Assembly (NCBI GenBank): GCA_016219235.1
Contig: JACRBO010000611.1
Coordinates: 1-11,469, forward strand
Length of the DNA: 11,469 nt
Direction of reading: 5' to 3'
Source of the DNA: Chloroflexota bacterium
Lineage (GTDB): Bacteria; Chloroflexota; Anaerolineae; Fen-1058
Part shown: positions 1-7,891 of the stretch, in pieces
How the letters are laid out: each line of letters opens with the position of its first letter
Numbering within the stretch: the stretch's first letter is position 1
Position numbers and translations under genes: made by a program
Notes under the pieces: model-generated
Databases searched by the model: none
Seen by the model: only the letters and a program-made list of their open reading frames with translations
Told to the model about the DNA's origin: nothing

Positions 1-95
1 ACGATGACAAGGTGACAAGATGATCTCTTGATCAAGATCACCTTGTCACCTTGTCATCGTGTCACCTTGTCACCTCTTCATCTTGTCATCCTGTC
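1..95. repeat. Octamer tandem repeat forming a long hairpin
   Basis: Seven contiguous 8-mers run from 40 to 95 with consensus A(C/T)C(C/T)TGTC (ACCTTGTC, ACCTTGTC, ATCGTGTC, ACCTTGTC, ACCTCTTC, ATCTTGTC, ATCCTGTC). The reverse-complement unit GACAAGGT/GACAAGAT occupies the left side. As a result positions 1-26 pair with 35-60 at 25 of 26 positions (mismatch 20/41) around an 8-nt loop, and a perfect 12-nt palindrome TCTTGATCAAGA sits at 26-37. The array stops just before the ribosome binding site of the MFS gene. It has no T-run, so it is not a classic terminator. Its function is unknown; such short-period intergenic repeats are known from cyanobacteria and, as I recall, Chloroflexota. Confidence 0.85.
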
Positions 96-99
96 AGGA
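96..99 (+). promoter_or_regulatory. Ribosome binding site deciding the MFS start
   Basis: AGGA lies 7 nt before ATG 107, directly after the last octamer repeat unit. It supports 107 over the in-frame GTG at 59, whose extra 16 codons are repeat sequence. Confidence 0.6.
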
Positions 100-106
100 C
101 TTGCGC

Positions 107-1489
107 ATGACCTCTGCTTCCGCAATCACCGCTCAACAATCTAGCAACCGCAAATGGCTCGTCCTCCTCGCCATCGGCGTGGGCACGTTCATGTCCGCGT
201 TGGACGGCAGCGTGGTCAACACGACGCTGCCCGTGATCACGCGCGATTTTCGCAGCGACGTCGCCACGATGGAATGGGTAGTGACGGTTTATCTGCTGGT
301 GGTGAGCGGCCTGCTGTTGAGCTTTGGCCGGCTGGGTGATCTGCGCGGGCACCGGCCGGTATATCTGACCGGCTTCACCATCTTCATCGTCAGTTCGGCG
401 GTGTGCGGATTGGCGCAGTCGCCGCTGATGTTGATCGGCTCGCGCGCGATTCAGGCGTTGGGCGCGGCGATGTTGTTTGCCAACTCGCCCGCGATTTTGA
501 CCAAGAATTTCCCCGCCAGTGAACGCGGCCGCGCGCTGGGCTTGCAGGGCACGATGACGTATCTGGGCCTGACGGCTGGCCAGTCGCTGGGCGGCTGGCT
601 GACCGAGCAATTCAGTTGGCGCGCGGTGTTTTACATCAACGTGCCCGTGGGCCTGCTGGCCCTGTGGCTGAGCTGGCGCTTCATCCCGAAGGATGCCCCG
701 GCCGAGCGGGCCGAGAAATTCGATCGGGCGGGGGCGGCCGTTTTTATGGCGGGTTTGATCGCACTGTTGCTGGGCTTAAATCAAGGTTCGAGTTGGGGCT
801 GGACTTCGCCCGCGATCCTCGGTTTGCTGCTCGGCGCGGTAGGGTTGTTGGCGGTCTTCATCGCCGTGGAACGACGCGTCGCTAATCCCATGCTCGATCT
901 GACGTTGTTTCGCAGCCGCACGTTTTCCGCCTCAACCGCCAGTGCCATTTTGAATTACGTGTGCGTCTATTCGATTTTGTTTCTGCTGCCGTTCTACCTG
1001 ATTTATGGCCGCAACCTCAGCCCGGCTGTGGCGGGCGCGATCTTGACGACACAGCCGATCGTCATGGCGATCGTCGCGCCGCTAAGCGGTCAATTATCCG
1101 ATCGGGTGGGGGCGCGTGTGCTGAGTGTATTGGGCATGCTGGTGCTGGCCCTGGGCCTGTGGCTGCTCTCGCAATTGAGATCGCAGTCGCCGCTGAGCGA
1201 CGTGACGCTGGCACTGGCGGTGGTCGGTCTGGGCACTGGCACGTTCATCGCGCCAAACAGCAGCGCGTTGATGGGCGCAGCCCCGCGCCATCGACAGGGC
1301 ATCGCGGCGGGCGTGCTGGCGAGTGCGCGCAACGTGGGCATGGTGCTAGGCGTGGGGCTGGCGGGCGCGGTATTTACGACGGTGCAGGCGCAGACGGCAT
1401 CGGTAGTCACCGCCGTCACGACCAGCTTTGCGGTTGCCATCGGCCTGGCAGTCCTCGGAATTTTCACTTCGGCGATTCGTGGTGCATAA
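107..1489 (+). CDS. DHA2-family MFS multidrug-type exporter (14 TM)
   Basis: A 460-residue, strongly hydrophobic protein of the major facilitator superfamily, DHA2 (EmrB/QacA) branch, expected to export drugs or metabolites against protons at the cytoplasmic membrane. Motif D1 is at residues 32-42 (LDGSVVNTTLP, with Asp33 in TM1), motif A at 74-86 (GRLGDLRGHRPVY), the TM4 arginine motif at 113-121 (RAIQALGAA), and a motif C-like stretch with LGG at 154-163, followed by YINVPVG at 176-182, which is characteristic of DHA2 members. The length fits a 14-helix member. The start at ATG 107 is chosen because AGGA at 96-99 is correctly spaced; an upstream GTG at 59 would only translate the octamer repeat. 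The KimA-like gene follows after 32 nt on the same strand, so the two may be co-transcribed. The substrate cannot be read from sequence. Confidence 0.92.
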   Translation: MTSASAITAQQSSNRKWLVLLAIGVGTFMSALDGSVVNTTLPVITRDFRSDVATMEWVVTVYLLVVSGLLLSFGRLGDLRGHRPVYLTGFTIFIVSSAVCGLAQSPLMLIGSRAIQALGAAMLFANSPAILTKNFPASERGRALGLQGTMTYLGLTAGQSLGGWLTEQFSWRAVFYINVPVGLLALWLSWRFIPKDAPAERAEKFDRAGAAVFMAGLIALLLGLNQGSSWGWTSPAILGLLLGAVGLLAVFIAVERRVANPMLDLTLFRSRTFSASTASAILNYVCVYSILFLLPFYLIYGRNLSPAVAGAILTTQPIVMAIVAPLSGQLSDRVGARVLSVLGMLVLALGLWLLSQLRSQSPLSDVTLALAVVGLGTGTFIAPNSSALMGAAPRHRQGIAAGVLASARNVGMVLGVGLAGAVFTTVQAQTASVVTAVTTSFAVAIGLAVLGIFTSAIRGA

Positions 1490-1521
1490 TTGCGGCATAC
1501 GCACTCATCGCGCGAGGTTGC

Positions 1522-3378
1522 ATGATCGATAAGATCAAACATCTCCTGATTGGTCCGCCCTTACCCACTCATCAACTGGCTGATAACCGACTGAACAAAC
1601 TGCGCGCACTGGCGGCGTTTTCGCCGGATGCGCTGTCCTCGATTGCGTATGCCAATCAGGAGATTTATCTCGGTTTAGTTGTCGCGGGCAGCGCAGGCTT
1701 GTTGCTGGCGTGGCCGATCGGGTTGACGATTGCCGGGCTGTTGATCATCGTGGCGCTGTCTTACTTTCAGACGATCCACGCCTATCCATCGGGCGGCGGA
1801 TCGTGGATCGTGGCGCGCGCGAATCTGGGCACGTTGGCGGGCTTGATCGCGGCGACGGCGCTGACGATCGATTACGTGCTGAACGTGGCGGTGAGCGCGA
1901 CCGCGGGCGTGGCGGCCATCGCGTCGGCGGTGCCGAGTCTGTGGCCGTATCGCGTGGAACTGTCGCTGGTGTTGCTGGCCGTCATCACGCTGATCAATTT
2001 GCGCGGCCTGCGCGAAACGGGTACGTTGATGGCCGTGCCGGTGTATGTGTTCTTGATCGCCTTCTTCTCGATGCTGGTGGTAGGTGTCGTGCGCCTGGCG
2101 ATCGAAGGGCCAGGCTCGTTGAGCCAGACCGCGCCGCTGCCCACTCAGGAGTTGAGCCTGTATATTGTCCTGCATACCTTTGCCACGGGCTGCACGGCCT
2201 TGACGGGCATCGAGGCGATCAGCAACGGCGTGCCGGTCTTCAAGCCGCCTGAGTCGAAGAAAGCCGGCCGTACTTTGTTCGCGATGGCGATTTTGATGGG
2301 CGCGCTGTTTGTGTGCAGCATCGGGTTGACACAGGCGTTTGCCGTAGTGACCGGGCCGGACGAAACGATCTTGTCGGCACTGGCGCGGCGCATTCTAGGG
2401 CCGGGGCTGCCGTATTTCGTGGTTCAGATTTCAACGCTGTTGATTCTGGCGGTGGCCGCCAATACCAGTTTTGCAGGCTTCCCGCGTGTGGCGGCCCTGC
2501 TGGCTAAAGAAGGTTTTTTGCCCCGCCAGTTGATGGGCCTGGGCGACCGGCTGGTGTTTGCCAACGGCATCGTCGTGTTGTCGCTGGTGGGCGGCGGCCT
2601 GATCGTGATCTTCAACGGCGACACGCACGCGCTGATTCCGCTGTTTGCCATCGGCGCGTTTCTGGCTTTTACGCTGTCACAGACGGGCATGGTGGTGCAC
2701 TGGTGGCGCGAGCACAACTCGCGGCGCGAGCGCGGATCGCGCTGGCTGCTGAAGATGCTCGTCAACGGGTTGGGCGCGCTCGTAACCGCTGTGACCGTGG
2801 GCGTGGTGGCGATCAGCAAGTTCGCGGAAGGGGCGTGGATCACGATCGTGCTCATCCCGATCGTAGTGGTGATGCTCTATCGGATCCGCGCACACTATCG
2901 AGATGTGGGGCAACAGTTGACGCTGCGCGGCCTGCCGCCTTCGATCAAGCCGTTTCCAGCCCCGCGCGTGGTCATGCCTATTTCGGGCGTGCATCGCGGC
3001 ATCGTGGACGCGATCGATTTTGCGCGATCGATCTCGAACGATGTCACGGTCGTATATGTTGAACTGGAGCCAGGCGCGGGCGAGCGTGTGCGCCAGACGT
3101 GGCACGATTGGTTCCCGGACGTGCCGCTGGTGATCAAGCCGTCGCAATATCGATCGATTGTGGGGCCGCTGCTGGAATTCCTCGACGAAACCGATCTGCT
3201 GCACAATGACGGCCAGCAAGCGGCCGTGGTGCTGCCAGAGTTCGTGCCCGCTCGATGGTGGCACAGCCTGCTGCACAATCAGTCGGCGTCGCTGATCAAA
3301 TCGGCGCTGTTGTATAATCGGCGCAATCGCGGTTATCAACGGGTGATTATCGATGTGCCGTATCATCTGCGAAAATAG
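1522..3378 (+). CDS. kimA: KimA-type potassium importer (APC/KUP superfamily)
   Basis: A 618-residue permease matching Bacillus subtilis KimA (YdaO) along its whole length by memory, from the N-terminal KIKHLLIGPPL and SPDALSSIAYANQE to the C-terminal HNQSA and PYHLRK ends. KimA is a high-affinity H+/K+ symporter of the cytoplasmic membrane with 12 helices (here about residues 30-460) and a cytosolic C-terminal domain (about 470-618) that forms the dimer. Residues I recall as ion or proton ligands are kept: Asp36, Tyr43, Asp117, Tyr118, Ser125, Thr228 and Glu231. The positions equivalent to Thr121 and Tyr377 are Asn121 and Phe375. GAGG at 1514-1517 supports ATG 1522; the open frame extends upstream to 961 only as overlap with the MFS gene. 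The 32-nt leader is too short for the c-di-AMP riboswitch that controls kimA in Bacillus. The stop is TAG. Confidence 0.88.
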   Translation: MIDKIKHLLIGPPLPTHQLADNRLNKLRALAAFSPDALSSIAYANQEIYLGLVVAGSAGLLLAWPIGLTIAGLLIIVALSYFQTIHAYPSGGGSWIVARANLGTLAGLIAATALTIDYVLNVAVSATAGVAAIASAVPSLWPYRVELSLVLLAVITLINLRGLRETGTLMAVPVYVFLIAFFSMLVVGVVRLAIEGPGSLSQTAPLPTQELSLYIVLHTFATGCTALTGIEAISNGVPVFKPPESKKAGRTLFAMAILMGALFVCSIGLTQAFAVVTGPDETILSALARRILGPGLPYFVVQISTLLILAVAANTSFAGFPRVAALLAKEGFLPRQLMGLGDRLVFANGIVVLSLVGGGLIVIFNGDTHALIPLFAIGAFLAFTLSQTGMVVHWWREHNSRRERGSRWLLKMLVNGLGALVTAVTVGVVAISKFAEGAWITIVLIPIVVVMLYRIRAHYRDVGQQLTLRGLPPSIKPFPAPRVVMPISGVHRGIVDAIDFARSISNDVTVVYVELEPGAGERVRQTWHDWFPDVPLVIKPSQYRSIVGPLLEFLDETDLLHNDGQQAAVVLPEFVPARWWHSLLHNQSASLIKSALLYNRRNRGYQRVIIDVPYHLRK

Positions 3379-3385
3379 GCCGTGG

Positions 3386-3391
3386 TATACT
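3386..3391 (+). promoter_or_regulatory. Possible -10 box upstream of the GT-C gene
   Basis: TATACT, preceded by GG, lies in the short gap after the KimA-like gene. A start site 7-11 nt downstream would fall near 3398-3402. No recognisable -35 box is seen about 17 nt upstream, so this is a weak call. Confidence 0.35.
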
Positions 3392-3425
3392 CCGCTTCAT
3401 CTTGAACCTTCGCCCTGCCATCAGG

Positions 3426-5228
3426 ATGTCACTCGTCACTCGTTACTCGTCACGACTCACACCGCGCCGATTGCTGATCCTCACGGTGATAACCGTGCTG
3501 GTGTTGCAAACGGCCTTCTGCCTGCGCGCGGCGTCGATTCGCGGCTTTGCCACGGGCGATGCGGGCGTGAAGTTGTGGCAGGTGCAGGGCATTCTGCACA
3601 CCGGCCAACTGCTCGCGCCGATCCATTATCCGGGCGCGATGTATGACCCCGAACATCTCTACTCGCCGTTTGTGCCGCCGTGGTTTCTGTGGCAAAACGG
3701 TCAACCTTACTCCGAATACACCTCGCCCTTCATCTGGCTCAGCGCGCCGTTATACGGATTGTTCGGTCACGCCGGATTGTTGCTCGTGCCGTGGTTGGGC
3801 GGCGCGTTGATCGTGATCGTGGCAGCGTGGCTGGCCTGGCGCGCGTCTCCAACCCGCTGGGCGGCACTCGTCCCGATCGTGATCGGCGTCAGCAGCCCGC
3901 TGTTGATCTATTCGCTGGAATTTTGGGAACACACGCTGGGCACGTTGTTGGCGCTGCTCGCGCTGGCCGCACTCATCAAAGCAAATGAAGCCTACCGGCC
4001 AACACGCTGGCTGATCGCGGCGGGCGCGGCGCTGGGCCTCAGTCTGACCATGCGCGCCGAACTGTACGTGTATCCCATCGCCGTCGTTATTGGCTGGGTT
4101 GTCATCCGGCGCGCGGGATCAGCTTCGGTCGCGCTGGAAATCTACTCGCTGCGGCACATGCTCGAACGCGTGGTGTATCCGCTGCGCTGGGTGGCGCTGG
4201 GCGGTCTGATCATCGCCGGGCCGTGGTGGCTGTACGAAACGATCACGTGGGGCAGCCCGCTGGGACCGCGCCTCGCGCAGAACATCCCCGGCCTGGGCGG
4301 CGAGCAAATGCTGGCGCGGCTGGGCGACACGACCGGCCATAATGAGGTGATGCTGTGGCCGATCGAGGGGGCAGGGTCAGACGTGCTGCCGGCCCTGCTC
4401 ATCGGCGCAGTGGTGCTGGCCCTGGGACTGGCGATGTTGCAGCGTATTCAGAAATCATCCACTTCCATCCAACGCGTTGGACGCTGGTTGTTGACAGCCG
4501 TGTTGATCGGCAGTGCGGCCTTAACGACGTGGCGACTGACACAGGAGCAGCGCCCCAGCGATCTACTCACGACGTTTCCGCTGGTGCTGATGCTGCTCGT
4601 TCCGATTTCATCACGCCCCACGCACCACATCGCCGTCCGCTGGTTAGTGGTGACTGCGCTGGCTTATATCGGCCTGGTACTGATCATTAGTCCTTTCGAA
4701 GGCGGCATTCAATGGGGACCGCGCTTCCTGCTGCCGGCGATTGCGCTGCTGGCGATCGTGGTCGTCACGCGGCTCGATCGGGCGTGGGGTACGATCGGGC
4801 GCAGTGAACGCCTCGAGCTGGTACTGCTGGTCAGTGTGCTCTTTATCGCCGGAGCGTACTCCACGTGGCGCGGCGTTGACTTCATGCACCGGAATCAGGT
4901 TGCCAGCGAGTTCATGTCGGCGGTGATCGGAAATTCGCCGGAACGGGTGGTGGTGGCCGACAGCTGGTTCATTCCGCAGAGTGCGCCGTATGCCTTTGCG
5001 GACAAAATCTGGCTGCTGGCCGAGGATGAACAGGCGATGTTTAACCTGCTTCAACTGCTGCGCAAGACCACGTCTGAACCGTCTATGGCGTATGTCTCCG
5101 CGCTCTCGTGGACGCACATTGATCCAGTGGTGTTGATGGGACCGCGCCTGCTGGAAACCGGTGAACGGGTGTATGTAGATACGCCGCGGCAGTACTTTGA
5201 AATAAGCCGCTACCTGCTGTTAAAATAA
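3426..5228 (+). CDS. GT-C-like polytopic membrane glycosyltransferase (unassigned)
   Basis: About 600 residues with many transmembrane helices. After TM1 (about residues 14-36) the first outer loop holds GDAGVKLWQVQ with Asp45, placed where GT-C enzymes (GT39/ArnT/PMT-like) carry their catalytic acid. Later stretches such as LEFWEHTLGTLLALLALAAL and GLSLTMRAELYVYP are typical of bacterial GT-C proteins that transfer sugars from polyprenyl-phosphate donors outside the membrane. Residues about 485-600 form a non-membrane C-terminal domain, probably extracytoplasmic. Donor and acceptor cannot be predicted. The start is uncertain: ATG 3426 has AGG directly in front and lies in a heptamer repeat; an in-frame TTG at 3402 adds eight residues with no ribosome site; a start just before TM1 is also possible. 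It converges with another GT-C gene 55 nt downstream. Confidence 0.72.
   Translation: MSLVTRYSSRLTPRRLLILTVITVLVLQTAFCLRAASIRGFATGDAGVKLWQVQGILHTGQLLAPIHYPGAMYDPEHLYSPFVPPWFLWQNGQPYSEYTSPFIWLSAPLYGLFGHAGLLLVPWLGGALIVIVAAWLAWRASPTRWAALVPIVIGVSSPLLIYSLEFWEHTLGTLLALLALAALIKANEAYRPTRWLIAAGAALGLSLTMRAELYVYPIAVVIGWVVIRRAGSASVALEIYSLRHMLERVVYPLRWVALGGLIIAGPWWLYETITWGSPLGPRLAQNIPGLGGEQMLARLGDTTGHNEVMLWPIEGAGSDVLPALLIGAVVLALGLAMLQRIQKSSTSIQRVGRWLLTAVLIGSAALTTWRLTQEQRPSDLLTTFPLVLMLLVPISSRPTHHIAVRWLVVTALAYIGLVLIISPFEGGIQWGPRFLLPAIALLAIVVVTRLDRAWGTIGRSERLELVLLVSVLFIAGAYSTWRGVDFMHRNQVASEFMSAVIGNSPERVVVADSWFIPQSAPYAFADKIWLLAEDEQAMFNLLQLLRKTTSEPSMAYVSALSWTHIDPVVLMGPRLLETGERVYVDTPRQYFEISRYLLLK
3428..3462 (+). 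repeat. Heptamer tandem repeat at the start of a CDS
   Basis: Consecutive 7-mers GTCACTC, GTCACTC, GTTACTC and GTCACGA, followed by a decayed CTCACAC, begin inside the proposed ATG codon at 3426. The repeat therefore encodes most of residues 1-12 of the downstream membrane protein. It resembles the octamer array at 1-95 in its GTCAC core but has a 7-bp period. Either intergenic repeat has become coding, or the true start is further downstream. Confidence 0.75.
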
Positions 5229-5283
5229 TGTCACATATCACGCGACGCAAGATGCAAGAGGCAGGATACAGGATACGGGAAAA
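5229..5283. repeat. Convergent intergenic gap with heptamer repeat (5247-5281)
   Basis: This 55-nt gap between the stop codons of two convergent genes consists largely of 7-mers: GCAAGAT, GCAAGAG, GCAGGAT, ACAGGAT and a decayed ACGGGAA. Nearly the same series (GCGAAAT, GCAAGAC, GCAGGAT, GCAGGAT), read on the minus strand, occurs inside the neighbouring gene at 6460-6487. No stem followed by a T-run is visible, so I see no intrinsic terminator here. Confidence 0.8.
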
Positions 5284-7248
5284 TTACGCGATCCAGTAGC
5301 CTTTGGTGAACAGCAAGGCCAGGACACCCTGCAAGATCAAGAAGAAGATCAAGATCAAGCGATCAAGCCGGGGGTGGCGACCGATTAAGCCGAGCGCCAT
5401 GAAACCGGGAAACATCGGCACGACGAAGCGCGGCAGCGAGATCAGATCGCCGCTGGTGAGCGAGAACAACACGACCGTGAGCATGTAGACGCCGTAGACG
5501 CGCGGCAAACGCGCCCACGTTTCCAATGTTAGAAACAGCAGCAGGAATAGCGCGCTGACCACGGCGATGCTCTCGGTTGACGGCGTGTTGTTCAACAGGC
5601 CGTAGATCGAGTTAGCCAGCGTGGTGCCCGGAAACGTGGGAAAGGCCTCGGCGCGGATGCCCTTGAAAAACAGCGTTTGCACATCGAAGTAGGCCAGCGG
5701 ATTGCCAAACTGCACACCCAGATAACCGAAGAAAGCCAGCACACCCAACGGCGCACCCAACGCACCGATGACCTGCGGCCTGAACAGCGAGCGCCATTGC
5801 CAGCCTTGTTGGCGCACGTATTCATAAGCCAGCGGCACGATCAACAGTGCACCATGCAGCCGCGTCAAGCCTGCCACGAAAGCCGCCAAACCACCCCACG
5901 CCCACTTGCCGTCGCGCGCCAGCGTAAAGGCGCCCAATACCGCCACGGTGTACAGCGCTTCGCTAAAACCCAACGCCAGATAATACGCGGCGGGAAATGC
6001 TAGCATGTATACTATCGAGCGCTGCGCCGTAGCGTCATCATTCGTTTCGCGCAGGGTCAATCGATACAACAGCCAGCACGCGATCAACGTCAACACTGTG
6101 GACACGATCGGCCCGCTCACGTCCACGGGCAGCATCGTCACGCGGCTGATGACGCCATTCAGCAGCGGAAAGCCCGGAAAAAACGCCACATTCGAGGCTT
6201 CACGGTCGCCAAAGTATTGATAACCGTCGCGCGCGATGCTGCCATACCAGATCGCGTCCCAGCGATACCAGGTCGTAAAAGCGGCGTCTTGCCACGACTC
6301 GAGCGGCTTAGGCAGCACCTCCGGGCAACACTCGCGCACGCCCGTCACATCCGCCCCGAAGACGGGCACCAGCACCAGCGCGCTGCGCCACACCAGAACG
6401 AACGCGATGATGACAGCGAATGCTGAACGCGGGACGCGCAGCGCAACAGGCTCAGGCGCATCCTGCATCCTGCGTCTTGCATTTCGCAACCTCAACACGA
6501 TCAACCAACTCGCGATCACGGTCGCTGCCAGCCACGGCGCGTTGTGCGCGGTGAAGGTGCGATAGCCGATCACGCCCGCGCTCACCACGATCAACATGAT
6601 CATGCCAATCACGGCGCTTGCGCGCTGGCCCAAACCGATTGAGCCACTCAGCCCGAACGCGCCGATTACGCTGGCGACGAGCAGCAGCCACGTGATGAGT
6701 GGCGGCGTGATCAGGCCCGCGCCATAGTCCAACTTGATTTGATCGACGAACAGTCCCAGCGAGCGATCATCGGTGCTGTTGGGTAGGCTGTCTTTGGGGG
6801 TAAAAGTGCCTGATCGCAAATCGAGTACGGCGTCGCCGCGCAGATCGACGATCGGCGGTAGATCGAACGAGTAGGCTTGCAGATTCGTATCGGGCGTGAA
6901 GGAGATGACGTCGCGGCCATTCAACGCGATTGTGACCGGCTGCGGCATCAACGGCGCGGGGCGAAATTCGTGCAGATTCAGGCTGAGCTTCAGGGCGGTG
7001 CCGCTGCCTGTGCCGGGGAAGACCACTTGTGAATCGCCGCTGGTCCAGCGATAGGTGACGCCAAACGTTTCTTCCGGCGGATAGAAGCCGCGCGTGAGGT
7101 AAATTTCTTCACTGTCGGCGGCCATGTCCAACGCCAGCGGCGCGCGGACTTGATATGCAGCGGCCAGCACCACCGCCGCGATCAAGCCGATCAGCGTGAG
7201 GGGCGATCGAAGCAGTAAGCGCCAGCGGCGCACTCGATGATTGAGCAT
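5284..7248 (-). CDS. PIG-V-like mannosyltransferase with N-terminal beta-rich ectodomain
   Basis: A 654-residue two-module membrane protein. Residues 15-32 are a membrane anchor. Residues about 45-175 are hydrophilic and beta-rich, probably outside the cell. Helices at about 180-253 end this first module. The second module (about 275-654) resembles GPI mannosyltransferase 2 (PIG-V, Pfam Mannosyl_trans2): WYRWDAIWYGSIARDGY at 327-343, with Asp331 as the likely catalytic acid, and FFPGFPLLNG at about 356-365. The family transfers mannose from a polyprenyl- or dolichyl-phosphate donor on the outer face; here the acceptor is unknown. ATG 7248 has GAGG only 2 nt away. It lies 14 nt after the LysM gene, suggesting one operon. 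A heptamer DNA repeat encodes residues about 254-263, exactly the cytoplasmic linker between the modules. Module one may bind glycans (inference). Confidence 0.82.
   Translation of the reverse strand: MLNHRVRRWRLLLRSPLTLIGLIAAVVLAAAYQVRAPLALDMAADSEEIYLTRGFYPPEETFGVTYRWTSGDSQVVFPGTGSGTALKLSLNLHEFRPAPLMPQPVTIALNGRDVISFTPDTNLQAYSFDLPPIVDLRGDAVLDLRSGTFTPKDSLPNSTDDRSLGLFVDQIKLDYGAGLITPPLITWLLLVASVIGAFGLSGSIGLGQRASAVIGMIMLIVVSAGVIGYRTFTAHNAPWLAATVIASWLIVLRLRNARRRMQDAPEPVALRVPRSAFAVIIAFVLVWRSALVLVPVFGADVTGVRECCPEVLPKPLESWQDAAFTTWYRWDAIWYGSIARDGYQYFGDREASNVAFFPGFPLLNGVISRVTMLPVDVSGPIVSTVLTLIACWLLYRLTLRETNDDATAQRSIVYMLAFPAAYYLALGFSEALYTVAVLGAFTLARDGKWAWGGLAAFVAGLTRLHGALLIVPLAYEYVRQQGWQWRSLFRPQVIGALGAPLGVLAFFGYLGVQFGNPLAYFDVQTLFFKGIRAEAFPTFPGTTLANSIYGLLNNTPSTESIAVVSALFLLLFLTLETWARLPRVYGVYMLTVVLFSLTSGDLISLPRFVVPMFPGFMALGLIGRHPRLDRLILIFFLILQGVLALLFTKGYWIA
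6460..6487 (-). repeat. Heptamer repeat inside the mannosyltransferase gene
   Basis: On the minus strand this reads GCGAAAT, GCAAGAC, GCAGGAT, GCAGGAT. It encodes the Arg-rich linker NARRRMQDA (about residues 254-263) between two membrane modules. The same heptamer series, in the opposite orientation, lies in the intergenic gap at 5247-5281. Four units make 28 bp, which is not a multiple of three, so the present frame depends on how the units arrived. Confidence 0.75.
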
Positions 7249-7262
7249 GACCTCGACAACGT

Positions 7263-7868
7263 TTAGCCGCGCTGGGTGCGGAAGCCGATAACGATCCCGA
7301 TGACGGCGAAGAGCATCACCGCGCCGACGAGGATCACGTCAACCGGAATACCGGCGGGCGCGGGCGGCTCGATCACCAATGGCACGGCGGTTGCTGCGGG
7401 TTGATCGGTTGGGACGGGTGCGCTGGTTGGCGCCGGGGTCGGTTCGATCGTCGGCGTGACCGTCGGCGCAGGCGTCGGTGTTTCGGTCGGCACAGCCGTG
7501 GGCGTGGGGGCAGGTAGATCTGTAGATGCGGGCGTCGGCGTGAAGGTGCTCACCGCAACGATCAACACCTGTCCAACCCGAATGACGCCGGTGTTAGTGA
7601 TGGCATTGAGCGTCTGCAATTGCTGCGGCGTCAAGTTGAATTGGCGCGCAATGGCATTGAAGGAATCGCCGGTCTTTACGGTGTACGTGATCGAGACGCC
7701 CGCAATCGGGGTAGAGGCCGATCGGGGAGTAGCGGTGGCCGCGGCCTGTGCCTGCGCGGAGCGCGCATCCAGATCGATTGACAAGCCAATCAAGCTGGCG
7801 GCCGCGATCAAGCCGATGACGGCCATCGATCTGATGGCAAGCAGCCGCGCAAGAGATTGAAGACACAT
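7263..7868 (-). CDS. Small membrane-anchored LysM protein
   Basis: A 201-residue predicted surface protein. The N-terminus has a hydrophobic segment (about 15-32) that could be a signal peptide cut near AQA. A single LysM domain spans 61-104 (TYTVKTGDSFNAIARQFNL, then LQTLNAI and VGQVLIV), a fold that binds N-acetylglucosamine in peptidoglycan or related glycans. Residues 108-173 are a Pro/Thr/Ala-rich linker, and 175-196 form a C-terminal helix followed by FRTQRG, consistent with a stop-transfer anchor and cytoplasmic tail. The chosen ATG at 7868 has no clear ribosome site; ATG 7826 (residue 15) is an alternative. It sits 23 nt after a larger LysM protein of the same plan and 14 nt before the mannosyltransferase, so the three are probably one operon. 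The Thr-rich linker could be an O-glycosylation substrate (inference). Confidence 0.85.
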   Translation of the reverse strand: MCLQSLARLLAIRSMAVIGLIAAASLIGLSIDLDARSAQAQAAATATPRSASTPIAGVSITYTVKTGDSFNAIARQFNLTPQQLQTLNAITNTGVIRVGQVLIVAVSTFTPTPASTDLPAPTPTAVPTETPTPAPTVTPTIEPTPAPTSAPVPTDQPAATAVPLVIEPPAPAGIPVDVILVGAVMLFAVIGIVIGFRTQRG

Positions 7869-7891
7869 AACTGAAACTCGTTGATGGGGAT

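Noticed and set aside
1..95. CRISPR array
   Set aside because: Units are 8 bp and contiguous, with no spacers and no cas genes nearby.
59..106. Longer start (GTG 59) for the MFS gene
   Set aside because: The added codons are octamer repeat sequence; ATG 107 has an AGGA ribosome site at good spacing.
86..610. Long minus-strand frames opposite the MFS, KimA, GT-C and LysM genes
   Set aside because: Their translations are rich in Arg, His and Gln without domain features, the usual mirror of GC-rich genes.
961..1521. Long upstream extension of the KimA-like frame
   Set aside because: It overlaps the MFS gene in another frame and shows low-complexity Arg/Gly-rich translation; KimA similarity begins at ATG 1522.
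1490..1521. c-di-AMP riboswitch ahead of the KimA-like gene
   Set aside because: Only 32 nt separate it from the preceding stop codon, too short for that riboswitch.
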